Positions 40,709-50,070 of a DNA stretch of 64,000 nt are shown here, in pieces. Under the pieces are notes generated by a model. The model worked only from the letters and a program-made list of their open reading frames with translations. It was not told where the DNA came from and did no database searches. The stretch spans positions 1-64,000 of the forward strand of contig NZ_BONE01000017.1 of the NCBI RefSeq assembly GCF_016862555.1. The letters are read 5' to 3'. Position numbers and translations under genes: made by a program. The DNA comes from Asanoa siamensis (GTDB lineage Bacteria > Actinomycetota > Actinomycetes > Mycobacteriales > Micromonosporaceae). Numbering within the stretch: the stretch's first letter is position 1; each line of letters begins with the position of its first letter.

Positions 40709-43222
40709 ATGACGCGAACAGCCCTCCTGATCGGTGCGCAGACCAACGGCCTGGCCGGTGTCGCCAACGACGTCCAGGCGATGGCGGCGGCGTTGGAGCC
40801 GCGCGGTTTCGTCGTCCAGCCGCTGGTGACGCCCGACGCCACCCGCGCGGCGATCCTCGACGCGTACGAGAAGCTCATCGCCGACGCCGGGCCGGACGAC
40901 GCGGTGGTCGTCTATTACAGCGGCCACGGCGGCCGGCTCGTGGCTCCGGACGGGCGGGACCTGCAGTTCATCCTCCCGGACGACTACGTCGAGTCCAGCG
41001 ACGGCGACTTCCGCGGCATCACCGACGTCGAGCTGTCCGTGCTGCAGAGCCGGCTGACCGAGCGCGCCACCAACGTCACCGTGCTGATCGACTGCTGCCA
41101 CGCCGCGCACATGTCGCGGTACGCGGGGCTGCGGGTCCGGACGCCGGTGCGGCCGGACGCGGGAAGCTGGCTGCCGACGTACGAGAGCGTCCAGCGGCAC
41201 GTGTCGAGCCTCGTCGCGGGCGGGCTGCCGATCGACCGGCGCCCGTTGGTCAGCAACACGCGGGCGGTGCGGGTGGTCGCCTGCTCCCCGTCCGAGTCGG
41301 CCTGGGAGGGCACCAACCGCGACGGCGTCGAGATGGGCATCTTCACGGACGCCCTGACCCGCGCGCTGCGCGAGACGCAGGGGCTGCGGCTCACCTGGTC
41401 CACGCTGCTGGACGCGGTCCGCAAGGAGGTGCAGACGTTCGTCACCACCCAGCGGCCCGAGGTGGAGGGGCCGTCGGCGCGGCAGCCGTTCGAGACCACC
41501 GAGTGGGAGCCGCTGGACTCGCTGCCGGTGCACAGCGACGGCTCCGATCGGATCGAACTGCTCGGCGCGCCCCTGCTCGGTGTCGAGGTGGGCGACGAGT
41601 TCGCGATCATGTCGAGCGACGCGACCGGCCCCGACGACGGCCCGGTGCTCGGCACCGCGACCGTGACGCGGCTGCTGGCCAGCACGGCCGTCGCCCGGCT
41701 GCGGCTCGCCGCCGCCGGGCCGCCCCTGCCCGCCGACGCCCGCGCCCACCGCACCCGCGCCGGCGCGCCCGCGCTGCCGGTGCGCCTGCCGACGGACCAT
41801 CCGGTCGCCGCGGATATCCTGCCGACCCTGGCCGCGCGGTCGATGCTGCGCCCGGCGACACCCGACGACCAGGCGACCGTCGAGGTCGCGGTGGACGGCA
41901 ACGGGTGGCTGGTGGTGCGCGACGCGCTCGGCCCGCTGCACGCGCCCTATCCCCCGACCACCGCGGGCATCGGCTCGATCGTCGGCAACCTGCAGAGGCT
42001 CGCCCAGGCCGCGGCGCTGCGCCGGCTCGACGGCGACCCGGACCGGCCCCTGCGGCACGCCGTGCGGGTCGAGTGGGGCCGGGTGCACGACGGCGTGCCG
42101 GAACCGCTCCCGCTCTCCGGCGCGCTGCTGTTCGCCGACGCCGGCGAGCACGTGTACGTCCGGGCGATGAACGCGGGAGACCGCCCGGTGTTCGTCTCGC
42201 TGCTCGACATCGGCGTCTCGTCGCGCATCGAGATCCTCACCCGGTCCGACCTGAGCGGCATCCGGCTCGCGCCCGGCGCCTCGTACACGTTCGGCTGGAA
42301 CGAGGACAAACAGCGGCTGGACGGCGTGCGGGTCACCTGGCCGGACACCGTGGACAGCACGGTCGCCCGGCCGGAGACGGTGCTGGCGCTGATCAGCGAC
42401 GGTGCGGTCGACGTCTCGGCACTGGCGCAGCGGGGCGTACGCGGAAAGGGCCCGCTCGTCGGGTCCACTCTGGAGGCCCTGCTGGCCCAGGTCGCGACGG
42501 GCGCCACCCGCGAGTTCGGTGATCCGCCAGCGGCGCAGGTGAGGTACGCCGTCCAGCCGATCGACTTCATGGTGAGCCCGACGGCGGCGCCGACCGCCGA
42601 GCGGGCCGTCTTCCGGATCGACGACCGGCCGGAGCAGTCGGTGCGGCTGCTGTCGCCGCGCAGCGCCGCGCCCACCGAGGTGGCGGTCCGCATCGCGGAC
42701 CTGATGGTGCACCGCAACCGGGCGCTGGCCAGCGCCGACATCCGGGTCGACGCGGTCGTGCTGACCGGCGGTTCCGGCGATCAACCGGTCTACCGCGCGC
42801 AGACGATGCGGTTCGCCAACATCCGCGACGGCGAACGGCTGCCGCTCGAGAACGTGCTGATCTACCACGGGCCGGCGGTCGACTTCCTCGACATCGCGGT
42901 CTGGGTCTCCCGGGACACCGCCGGCAGCCTCGCGCTCAGCGCGCTGCTCGAGGAGAAACTCAGCAGTTCCACCGTGCAGGCGGCGGGCGCCCAGGTGGCG
43001 CAGTTGGCGCTGGCCGCGCCGCACGCCGCCGCCGCGGTCGCCGTCGTCGGAGCCGGCGCGGTGCTGGTCAACACGGCCTACGAGCTGTTGACCGGTGTGG
43101 TGGGTGCCAGCATCGGGCTGTACCGGACCTCGCTGCTGGCGCAGGAACAGTTCGGAATCGGCCGCCACGTGCGGCACCCGCAGGACTTCTCGTTCACGTT
43201 CACCGTGGACGAGGTGGAGTGA
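40709..43222 (+). CDS. Caspase-like (peptidase C14) protease with DUF4384-like and C-terminal domains
   Basis: An 837-residue protein. The N-terminal 250 residues are a caspase/metacaspase domain: catalytic His73 in YYSGHGG and Cys130 in LIDCCHAAH, with the usual spacing. A DUF4384-like beta domain follows (GALLFADAGEHVYVRAMNAG about residue 470, then SGIRLAPGASYTFGW). The last 100 residues contain a long Ala/Val-rich hydrophobic stretch (LAAPHAAAAVAVVGAGAVLV) that could be membrane-inserting or a buried helix. Bacterial caspase-like proteases serve programmed death and conflict systems and prefer cleavage after Arg/Lys or Asp. It starts flush with the island motif and is followed by a 74-residue protein and a sigma-like protein, which may be partners or substrates. 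Confidence 0.9.
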   Translation: MTRTALLIGAQTNGLAGVANDVQAMAAALEPRGFVVQPLVTPDATRAAILDAYEKLIADAGPDDAVVVYYSGHGGRLVAPDGRDLQFILPDDYVESSDGDFRGITDVELSVLQSRLTERATNVTVLIDCCHAAHMSRYAGLRVRTPVRPDAGSWLPTYESVQRHVSSLVAGGLPIDRRPLVSNTRAVRVVACSPSESAWEGTNRDGVEMGIFTDALTRALRETQGLRLTWSTLLDAVRKEVQTFVTTQRPEVEGPSARQPFETTEWEPLDSLPVHSDGSDRIELLGAPLLGVEVGDEFAIMSSDATGPDDGPVLGTATVTRLLASTAVARLRLAAAGPPLPADARAHRTRAGAPALPVRLPTDHPVAADILPTLAARSMLRPATPDDQATVEVAVDGNGWLVVRDALGPLHAPYPPTTAGIGSIVGNLQRLAQAAALRRLDGDPDRPLRHAVRVEWGRVHDGVPEPLPLSGALLFADAGEHVYVRAMNAGDRPVFVSLLDIGVSSRIEILTRSDLSGIRLAPGASYTFGWNEDKQRLDGVRVTWPDTVDSTVARPETVLALISDGAVDVSALAQRGVRGKGPLVGSTLEALLAQVATGATREFGDPPAAQVRYAVQPIDFMVSPTAAPTAERAVFRIDDRPEQSVRLLSPRSAAPTEVAVRIADLMVHRNRALASADIRVDAVVLTGGSGDQPVYRAQTMRFANIRDGERLPLENVLIYHGPAVDFLDIAVWVSRDTAGSLALSALLEEKLSSSTVQAAGAQVAQLALAAPHAAAAVAVVGAGAVLVNTAYELLTGVVGASIGLYRTSLLAQEQFGIGRHVRHPQDFSFTFTVDEVE

Positions 43223-43260
43223 CCTGACCCCCAACCCCATCAGTGCGAAGGAGTACGCGC

Positions 43261-43485
43261 ATGCGCAAGAGGCTGTTCATCGACGGTGCCGAGTGGTACA
43301 TCCCCAACGCCAACGCCGAAGAGGTGACCCGCCTCGTCCGCGAGGCGATGACCGAGGGCAGGACCGTCGAGCTGGAGCTCGACGACGCCTCCGGGCGCGC
43401 GGTCACCGTGTTCCTCAACGGCACGACGGCCGCCTCCGTGGTGGTCGACCTCGGCCGCGACCCCCGCCCAAGCGAGATGTCCTGA
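43261..43485 (+). CDS. Small caspase-associated protein (74 residues)
   Basis: ATG 43261 has AAGGAG 7 bases upstream. The product is a compact alpha/beta protein (KRLFIDGAEWYIPNANAEEV, then AVTVFLNGTTAASVVVDLG). I do not recognise a named family. Its place between the caspase and sigma-like genes suggests a role as protease cofactor, inhibitor or substrate. That is inference. Confidence 0.7.
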   Translation: MRKRLFIDGAEWYIPNANAEEVTRLVREAMTEGRTVELELDDASGRAVTVFLNGTTAASVVVDLGRDPRPSEMS

Positions 43486-43623
43486 TCGAACGGTCGGTGC
43501 GTGGCCCGTACGTATGCGACGGGCCACGTACGTAGTTCCCGGTATTTCCGCGGCCGGGCCTCGTCCGGGCCGTTGCCTCCACACGACGATCGACGCAACC
43601 GGTCGATCGAGGAGGAGCGTGCC

Positions 43624-44655
43624 GTGGCTCAGCAGAGAAGACCGCCCACCGCGGCGGAGGTGTTCCGCGAGCTGGTCCGCCGAGGGCTGCTCGCCAAGGC
43701 CCTGCGGGACGCGCCCGCCGACGAGCGGCGGCGGCTGCGCGCCGGGGCCACCGAGATCGTCTGGCCGCTGGTCTTCCTGCGGGTGACGCGGGGGGTCGAG
43801 CGCACCCGCGGCCACCACCGGTGCACCCTGGGCGTGCACCGGCTCGCACCCGACTGCCTCGACCGCTTCCACGACGACGTCGAAGCCGTCGTCGACCACC
43901 TGCTCGCCCACGCGAACCAGCCGATCGACAACCTCGAGGGCTGGATCACGGCGACGCTGCGGCGGGCCACTGTGGATGGTTACCGGCGGCGCCGCGGCGC
44001 CCGTGGCGCCCTGCAGCGGCCGCGGGTGCCGGGCTGGCTGGCCGACGCGCTGGGTCGCGAGGCGTGGCTGGTCGAGCTGGCCAGGTCGGTCCTGGAGTGG
44101 GTCGGCACCGACGCGACGGCCGGCACCTCGCTGTGGCCGGTGACGGCCCTGGCGCAACGCCGGGCCGCGTTCACCGGCGACCACGTCGCCGGGGAGCCGG
44201 TGGTCCGCGCCGAGATCGAGATCGTGCTGGACGTGATGCGGCAACGCCCCGCCTGGTACGCGAAGCACGTCGACGGGCCGTTGGGCCACAAGCGGGCACC
44301 GGTCCACTTCGCGGCCCGCGACGAGTCCGGCGGGTACGCCGAGCCGGAGCCGCTCACCCTCGTCGACCCGCACGAGCAGAACGACGCGCTGATGCTGGCG
44401 CTGGCCGCCGCCGCCGTCGACCTGATCGAAGCGCGGATCGACGCCGGCGAGGAGCCGCACATCGTGGTCACCGAGGTGGTGCGCGCGGTGTTCGGTGGTC
44501 TGCCCGCCGGGCACGACCTGGACCGGGCGCCGGGTGCCGACCCGGCCGGGCCGGACCAGGTGGTCGCCCTGATCAGCGACCCGGATCGGCTGAACCGCGT
44601 CGTCGAGGCGGTGCTGGAGCTGCTGAACCGCCGGGATCGTCCGTCAGAAGCGTAG
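43624..44655 (+). CDS. Sigma-region-2-like island protein, paralogue 2
   Basis: A 343-residue paralogue of the protein at 35024-36043. Residues 80-140 carry the shared block (RFHDDVEAVVDHLLAHANQP, then GWITATLRRATVDGYRRRRG and GALQRPRVPGWLADALG), with the W, VD and Arg-cluster pattern of sigma-70 region 2.3-2.4. The C-terminal helical domain (about 260-340) is the one found alone at 37157. GTG 43624 is preferred over the earlier starts because GGAGGAG precedes it. It lies between the caspase and the first CHAT gene, so it could be the output of the protease system (freed or destroyed by cleavage) or the factor that reads the island motif. Its DNA-binding role is inferred. Confidence 0.6.
   Translation: MAQQRRPPTAAEVFRELVRRGLLAKALRDAPADERRRLRAGATEIVWPLVFLRVTRGVERTRGHHRCTLGVHRLAPDCLDRFHDDVEAVVDHLLAHANQPIDNLEGWITATLRRATVDGYRRRRGARGALQRPRVPGWLADALGREAWLVELARSVLEWVGTDATAGTSLWPVTALAQRRAAFTGDHVAGEPVVRAEIEIVLDVMRQRPAWYAKHVDGPLGHKRAPVHFAARDESGGYAEPEPLTLVDPHEQNDALMLALAAAAVDLIEARIDAGEEPHIVVTEVVRAVFGGLPAGHDLDRAPGADPAGPDQVVALISDPDRLNRVVEAVLELLNRRDRPSEA
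44637..44655 (+). promoter_or_regulatory. Island start-site motif, diverged copy before CHAT 1
   Basis: TCGTCCGTCAGAAGCGTAG keeps the GTCCGTCAG core but its second half is diverged and coincides with the sigma-like stop codon. It is 27 bases before the CHAT 1 ATG; a short frame (GTG 44659) starts 3 bases after it and ends ATGA at that ATG. Confidence 0.4.
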
Positions 44656-44681
44656 GACGTGGAGCAGAGGGGTGCGGGCCG

Positions 44682-47057
44682 ATGACGCGACAGGACCGGT
44701 CGGAGACCGTCGGACGGGCGCGGGCCATCGCCCGCATCCAGGACGTGCTGGGCGCGGCGGCGGACCGGACGCTGGTCGATCCGCACGCGGCGATCGCCGA
44801 GATGGCCGGCCTCGCCGCCGCGTTCGCCGGCGACCAGCAGGTCCGGGCGCTGGCGCTCGGCGCCCGGTCCGCGCTGGAGCTGGCGAGCGGATATCCGCTG
44901 GGTGACGCCCACGCGATGCGGGCGGCACTGGCGGACCTCGGGGAGCTGGCCGAGGAGGGCCACGAGGGCGCCGAGGTGCTCGCGCTGATGCCGGACTACC
45001 TCGACGCGGTGCGCGCGCACCAGGACGGCGACACGGAGACCGCCTTCGCCATCTTCGACGACGTGCGCGCGCGGGCCGGCGCGCTGCCGCCCGGCAACGT
45101 GCTGCGCGCCGCGCTGGAGGAGATCGCACCGATGCTCGATGCGATGCGCGGGACGGACCCCGCTCCGGTGCCGGCCGCCCCGCCGGGTGCGTCCCCCGCG
45201 ACGCGGGCGCTGCACCTCGTCGCCCGGGGTGGGATGGCGATGCGCCAGGGCGCCGAGACGAACCTGTCCGCCATCGACGCCGGAATCGACGACCTGCGCG
45301 AGGCGGTGACCCTGACGCCCGACAACCATCCGGACCACGTCTTCCACCTGGCGTCGCTCGCGCTCGGGCTGGGGCACCGCGCCGAGGTGACCGGCGCCGG
45401 CGCCGACGTCGACCAGGCGATCGCGACGCTGGAGCGGGCCCGTGAGCTGGCCCGCGGGCCGGAACACCCGCAGTGGTCCTTCGTCAACGAGATGCTCGCC
45501 GGCCTGCGGCGCCGGCGCGGTGAGGCACCGCCGGCCCGGCTCGCCGCCCTCGACGGGCTCCAGGGCTACACCTGGCGGGTCTTGCTGGAGCCGGATCCGG
45601 CCTCCGCGCGCGCCTACGCCCGGGAGGCGGCCGAGGAGGCGATGGCGACCGCCGGCCGGTGCCTCGTCGACCATCAGCCCGCGGACGCGCTGCGGGCCCT
45701 CGACTCGGGGCGGGCGCTGATGCTGTTCGCCGCGACCGAGTTGCGCGACCCGTACACGCGGCTGGTCGAGGCCGGCCGCGCCGACCTCGCCGACGCCTGG
45801 CGGGACGCGGACGATCCCCCGCCCCGCCTGCGCGAGCAGGTCCTCGACGTCCTGGTCCGGGACACCGGTGTGCTCGACCCGCCCGACCTCGGCGCGATCC
45901 AGGACGCGCTGCGCCGGCTCGGGGCGGACGCGCTCGTCTATCTGGTGCCCGCCCGGTCACCGGCGCCGGGCTGGGCGGTGATCGCGCCGGCCGACGGCCC
46001 GCCGCGCTACCTGGCGCTGCCCCACCTCGCGATCGAGCCCGGCACCGACGTCGAGCGGCATCTCGCCACGATGACCTCGGGCGACCGCGGTCTCCCGCGC
46101 GAGATCGGGCCGGCCGGGACCGACCCATTCGCCGGCAGCGTCGACGCGCTGTGCGGATGGGCGTGGAAGGCCGCGATGGGGCCGGTGGTCCGGCCGTACC
46201 TCGGCCAGGAAGGCGTTCCGCGGCTCGTGCTCGTCCCGATGGGCGAGCTCGCCCGGGTGCCGTGGCAGGCGGCGCGCGGCCCGGACGGGACGCACGTCGT
46301 GGAGCACGTCGCCGTCTCGCAGGCCGCCTCGGCGCGGATGCTCTGCGCCACCGCGGCGGCCGAACCGGTCCGGGTCGGCTCGGGCGGACTGGTGCTGGCC
46401 GACCCCGACACCGCCGGCCGGGCCGCCGCCCTGCGTTCGGCGCGCCTCGAGGCGTACGCGATCCAGCAGGTCTTCTATCCCGGCGCGACCTACGTCGGCC
46501 GGCGCCCGGACGGGAGCGTCAGCCGCTCCGGCGCGGGCACGCCCGACGACGTGCGGTCCTGGCTGCGGGCCGACGACTCGCGGGGCGCGCTGCTGCATCT
46601 CGCCTCGCACGGGACGATCGAGACGGCGTCGTCGCGCCTCCTGCTGGCGGGCGGCGACCTCACCGCGGGCGAGCTGATCGGTCTGCTCTCGGAGGACGGC
46701 CGGCGCGCGCCGGCGCTGGTGGTGCTCGCGGCCTGCCACACCGGCAGGTCGATCCACGGATACGACGAGGCGTACAGCCTCGGGACCGTCTTCCTGGCCG
46801 CGGGTGCCCGGTCGGTGCTGTCCACCCAGTGGAGCATCCCGGACGAGGACACCTCGCTGCTCATGTACATGTTCCACCACTTCCTCGCGACCGAGCGCCG
46901 CGAGCCGTGGGACGCGCTGCGCCGGGCGCAGCTGTGGATGCTCGACGACGACCGGCGGCCGCCCGACCGGATGCCCGGCCCGCTGCGCCGTGTGCTCGAC
47001 GGCGCCGCGCCGGAGCGCGTCGCGGCCTGGGCCGGCTTCATCCACTGGGGACGGTGA
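44682..47057 (+). CDS. TPR-CHAT protease 1
   Basis: A 791-residue protein. The first 430 residues are helical repeats of TPR type (VDPHAAIAEMAGLAAAFAGD, and later DDLREAVTLTPDNHPDHVFH). The C-terminal half is a CHAT domain (caspase HetF-associated with TPRs), with His643 in HLASHG and Cys685 in LAACHTG. CHAT proteases cleave partner proteins when the TPR part is triggered; known cases activate gasdermin pores or, in the TPR-CHAT protease of type III-E CRISPR systems, release a sigma-factor-related regulator. ATG 44682 is chosen because the upstream short frame ends in an ATGA overlap with it. It is coupled to the pseudo-CHAT gene (4-base overlap). Confidence 0.92.
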   Translation: MTRQDRSETVGRARAIARIQDVLGAAADRTLVDPHAAIAEMAGLAAAFAGDQQVRALALGARSALELASGYPLGDAHAMRAALADLGELAEEGHEGAEVLALMPDYLDAVRAHQDGDTETAFAIFDDVRARAGALPPGNVLRAALEEIAPMLDAMRGTDPAPVPAAPPGASPATRALHLVARGGMAMRQGAETNLSAIDAGIDDLREAVTLTPDNHPDHVFHLASLALGLGHRAEVTGAGADVDQAIATLERARELARGPEHPQWSFVNEMLAGLRRRRGEAPPARLAALDGLQGYTWRVLLEPDPASARAYAREAAEEAMATAGRCLVDHQPADALRALDSGRALMLFAATELRDPYTRLVEAGRADLADAWRDADDPPPRLREQVLDVLVRDTGVLDPPDLGAIQDALRRLGADALVYLVPARSPAPGWAVIAPADGPPRYLALPHLAIEPGTDVERHLATMTSGDRGLPREIGPAGTDPFAGSVDALCGWAWKAAMGPVVRPYLGQEGVPRLVLVPMGELARVPWQAARGPDGTHVVEHVAVSQAASARMLCATAAAEPVRVGSGGLVLADPDTAGRAAALRSARLEAYAIQQVFYPGATYVGRRPDGSVSRSGAGTPDDVRSWLRADDSRGALLHLASHGTIETASSRLLLAGGDLTAGELIGLLSEDGRRAPALVVLAACHTGRSIHGYDEAYSLGTVFLAAGARSVLSTQWSIPDEDTSLLMYMFHHFLATERREPWDALRRAQLWMLDDDRRPPDRMPGPLRRVLDGAAPERVAAWAGFIHWGR

Positions 47058-50056
47058 GCGGCGTGGACGAGACCATCGCCGACCTCCGGGACGCACTGTC
47101 CCGACTGGACGGACCCGCGCGGGTGCCGGTGCTGGTGCGGCTCGGGCACGAGCTGACGAGGCGCTACTGGCGGGCGGGGCCAGGCCAGCCCGCCGCGCTC
47201 GCCGACCTCTCGGCCGCCGTCGAGGCGTGGGACGCCGCCTACCGCCTGCTCGATGCCGGGGACCCGGCCCGTGGTCAGGTCGCCGCCCAGCTCGGCTGGC
47301 TCCTGGCGGCCCGGCACGGCGCGCACGGCGGCGACCAGCAGGACCGGGACACCGGCCTGTTCGTCCTCGGCGAGGCCCTCACGTTCACCAACCTGCCACC
47401 GGCGCTGGCCGCGATGGCCCGGCTGTCGCGCGGTCAACTCTTCCTGGGGCGGGCGACCGAGGCGCTGAGCCCGGCCGGTGCCCGCGCCGGCTTCCGCACC
47501 GGGCTGCCGCCGAGCGCGCGCACGGACGCCGCGGAGGCGCGGCGCCTGTTCCAGGAGGTCCTCGACGGCCCACCCCTGAGCGCCGACGTGGTCGCGATGA
47601 CCCGCACCATGCTCACGATCGCGGAGTCGATCCAGCCGCTGCTCGACGGCGACCTGGCCCGCTTCGACCTGAACCGGATCATGGAAGCGATGGCGGCGAT
47701 GCAGCGCATGCGGCACGACGGCATGCCGCCGATGCCGTGGGTGCCCGGCGACCCGCTCGACTACCCGGTCACGGTCATGCACGGCGAGCCACCGGCCCCG
47801 CCACGACAGGCGACCCCAGCCCCGGCGTCGCCGGCCCGCGCGGCGTCGGCGCCCGGGGTCGGCTCCACCCAAGCACCCGCCACGCCGCCGCCGGTCGACG
47901 CGGAGTCGGCGCGTGGAGTCGCCCCCACCCAAACACCCGCCCCCGCGCCGCCGGGCGACCCGGTGTCGGCGCGCGGGGGCGCGCGCCGCCGGCTCGCGGC
48001 GCTTGCCGGTGGTCCCGATCAGCCCGTCTGGGAGCAGGCTCGCGCCCTGCTCCGCGCCGGGCACACCGCGGTGGCGCCCGCCGACCTGGACGGGTTCGTC
48101 GGCGCGGCGGTGCACGCGGTCGACGCCGACGCGGGCGGCGGGCCGGTCGAGCGCGGGCTCGACCGTCTGCTGTCGACGGTCGGGCTGTGCCTGCGGCAAC
48201 GACGCGACGGCAGCGGGTGGGGCGACGGCGAGGACGACGCAGCCTTCCGCGCCCCGGCGGAGCACCTCGTGGCCGCCGCGGGACTCGTTCCGCCGGAGCA
48301 TCCGGCGGCCGTGGCGGTCGTCGAGGCGGTCGGCGGCCTGCTCGACGACGCCCGGCCGCTGTCGGGGGTGATCGACGAGATCGCCGACACCGTCAGCGCG
48401 TACGCGGCGCGGATGCCGTCCCGCCCGCCGGTGGTGGCCGCGCTGGCCGACCTGTGTCACACGGTTGCCGCGCTGCGGGACGACGCGGCCCCGCCCCCGT
48501 TCGCGGTCGCCGTGCCGAGCGACCATCCCTGGCACCGCGTGCTGTCCACCGCGGTCGCGCACGCGCGGCTCGCCGCGGCGGTCCGCGCCGGGGAGCCGAT
48601 CGACGTCGACCCGGCCCTCGGCCCGCTCGCCGGCGTCCTCGACGCCGTGCTGCGCGACGACGACGCCGCCCTGCGCGCCGCACTCGACGCCGTCCCCGGC
48701 CCGTACCCACCGCGGACCGCCGCCACGCTCGGTGCGGTCCGGCTGAAGCTGGGTGACCTCGACGCCGCGATCGCGGCGCTGTCCCCCGCCGTTCGGGACC
48801 TCGACGACGACGGCCTGCGCGGGCGTGGCTGGTGGCGGCTCGCCGAGGCGTACCGCCGGCGCGGTGCCGCGGGCGATGCCGACCGCAGCCGCGCGGCGGG
48901 GTCGACGGCCCTCCGGTGCCCGGGCGCGGACCGGCGCCGCGCGGCCCGGTTCGCGGGCTGGATGCTGGCGGAGGGCCGGGCCTCCGAGGCGTTCGCCGCG
49001 CTGGAACACGCCGCGGCCGCGCCCGACGAGCCGCCCGACCCCCTGGCGCGGGACCTGCTCTCCGTCCTCGTCGGAGTCGGAGTCGCGCCGCGCGCCGCCG
49101 CGGCCCCGGACGTGCCGAGCCCGGCGGCGGTCGCCGCCGCGGTCCGGGAGATCGGCGCCACCGCGCTGCTGTACCTGCATCCCACCGACGATGCCCGGCG
49201 GACGGCCGGTGTGCTCTGCCTCGACGCGGCGACCGACCGGCTCGACCTACTTGCCAACGTCCCGCTGACCGATCCCCTGGGCGCGGACGACCCGGCCCTG
49301 CCCGCCGTGCTCGGCCGGTGGACCAGCGGCAGCCTGCTGGTCGCCGCGTCGGGCGGCCTCGACCGGCTGGCGCTCGCCGCGGTGCGCGGCCGCGACGACC
49401 GCCGCCTGGTCCAGGACGTCGTGCTCGCGCACGTGTCCTCCGGCGCCGAGGTGATCGACCTGGCCGGCCGCTCCTTCGCGCCGGTGACGGCCGCGCCGGT
49501 GTTCGTGGTCAACCCGCGCGGAGACCGGGACCCGGCGATGGCCGAGGTCATGGCCGTGCGCCGGCTGTTCTACCCGCGCTCGGCGTGCCTCGGCCGCGCC
49601 CTGGAGCCGGTCGACGGCGCGGGGACCCCGGACGACGTGCGCGGCCGCCTGCCCGGCGCGTCCGTCGTACACCTGGCCTGCGGTCTGCGGGGGACGTCGC
49701 TGCAACTCGCCGGCGACGGGTCACTGGACGCGGCGGCCGTCCGCGGCGCCGGCGGTCTGGCGATCCTCACGGAGGGCTGGGCGCCGGCGCTGCTCGACGC
49801 CGGTTTCGCGGGCGTGGTGGGCTGGCAGTGGCAGGTGCCCCCGCAGGTCGCGGCGCTCGCCCTGTTCATGCTCCACCTGCACCTGGTCGACCGAGGTGAA
49901 CCGCCGGCCGCGGCGGTCAACGCGGTGCAGCGGTGGATGCTCGACCCGGCCCGGGACCTGCCGCCGTTCCTCACCGCCGGGCACCTGCACACGATCGCGA
50001 CGACCGACCTGACCAGCCCGACCCTGTGGGCGGCGCTGGCTTACCGCGGCCGCTGA
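47054..50056 (+). CDS. Catalytically dead CHAT-like (pseudo-CHAT) protein with TPR-like N-terminus
   Basis: A 1000-residue protein built like the neighbouring CHAT proteases but with both active-site residues lost. The region equal to HLASHG reads HLACGLRG (His at 873 is the first, non-catalytic one; position 877 is Gly), and the LAACHTG segment reads LAILTEGWA, with Glu907 in place of the cysteine. The fold is otherwise kept (FFVVNPRGD-like strand, RLFYPRS, GTPDDVR, GWQWQVPP). A Pro/Ala-rich linker (about residues 240-300) joins the helical N-terminal part. GTG 47054 overlaps the CHAT 1 stop (GTGA); GTG 47063 with GGTGAG before it is an alternative. I infer a sensor, scaffold or decoy for the active proteases. 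Confidence 0.85.
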   Translation: MSGVDETIADLRDALSRLDGPARVPVLVRLGHELTRRYWRAGPGQPAALADLSAAVEAWDAAYRLLDAGDPARGQVAAQLGWLLAARHGAHGGDQQDRDTGLFVLGEALTFTNLPPALAAMARLSRGQLFLGRATEALSPAGARAGFRTGLPPSARTDAAEARRLFQEVLDGPPLSADVVAMTRTMLTIAESIQPLLDGDLARFDLNRIMEAMAAMQRMRHDGMPPMPWVPGDPLDYPVTVMHGEPPAPPRQATPAPASPARAASAPGVGSTQAPATPPPVDAESARGVAPTQTPAPAPPGDPVSARGGARRRLAALAGGPDQPVWEQARALLRAGHTAVAPADLDGFVGAAVHAVDADAGGGPVERGLDRLLSTVGLCLRQRRDGSGWGDGEDDAAFRAPAEHLVAAAGLVPPEHPAAVAVVEAVGGLLDDARPLSGVIDEIADTVSAYAARMPSRPPVVAALADLCHTVAALRDDAAPPPFAVAVPSDHPWHRVLSTAVAHARLAAAVRAGEPIDVDPALGPLAGVLDAVLRDDDAALRAALDAVPGPYPPRTAATLGAVRLKLGDLDAAIAALSPAVRDLDDDGLRGRGWWRLAEAYRRRGAAGDADRSRAAGSTALRCPGADRRRAARFAGWMLAEGRASEAFAALEHAAAAPDEPPDPLARDLLSVLVGVGVAPRAAAAPDVPSPAAVAAAVREIGATALLYLHPTDDARRTAGVLCLDAATDRLDLLANVPLTDPLGADDPALPAVLGRWTSGSLLVAASGGLDRLALAAVRGRDDRRLVQDVVLAHVSSGAEVIDLAGRSFAPVTAAPVFVVNPRGDRDPAMAEVMAVRRLFYPRSACLGRALEPVDGAGTPDDVRGRLPGASVVHLACGLRGTSLQLAGDGSLDAAAVRGAGGLAILTEGWAPALLDAGFAGVVGWQWQVPPQVAALALFMLHLHLVDRGEPPAAAVNAVQRWMLDPARDLPPFLTAGHLHTIATTDLTSPTLWAALAYRGR

Positions 50057-50070
50057 CGGGAGGCGACGAC

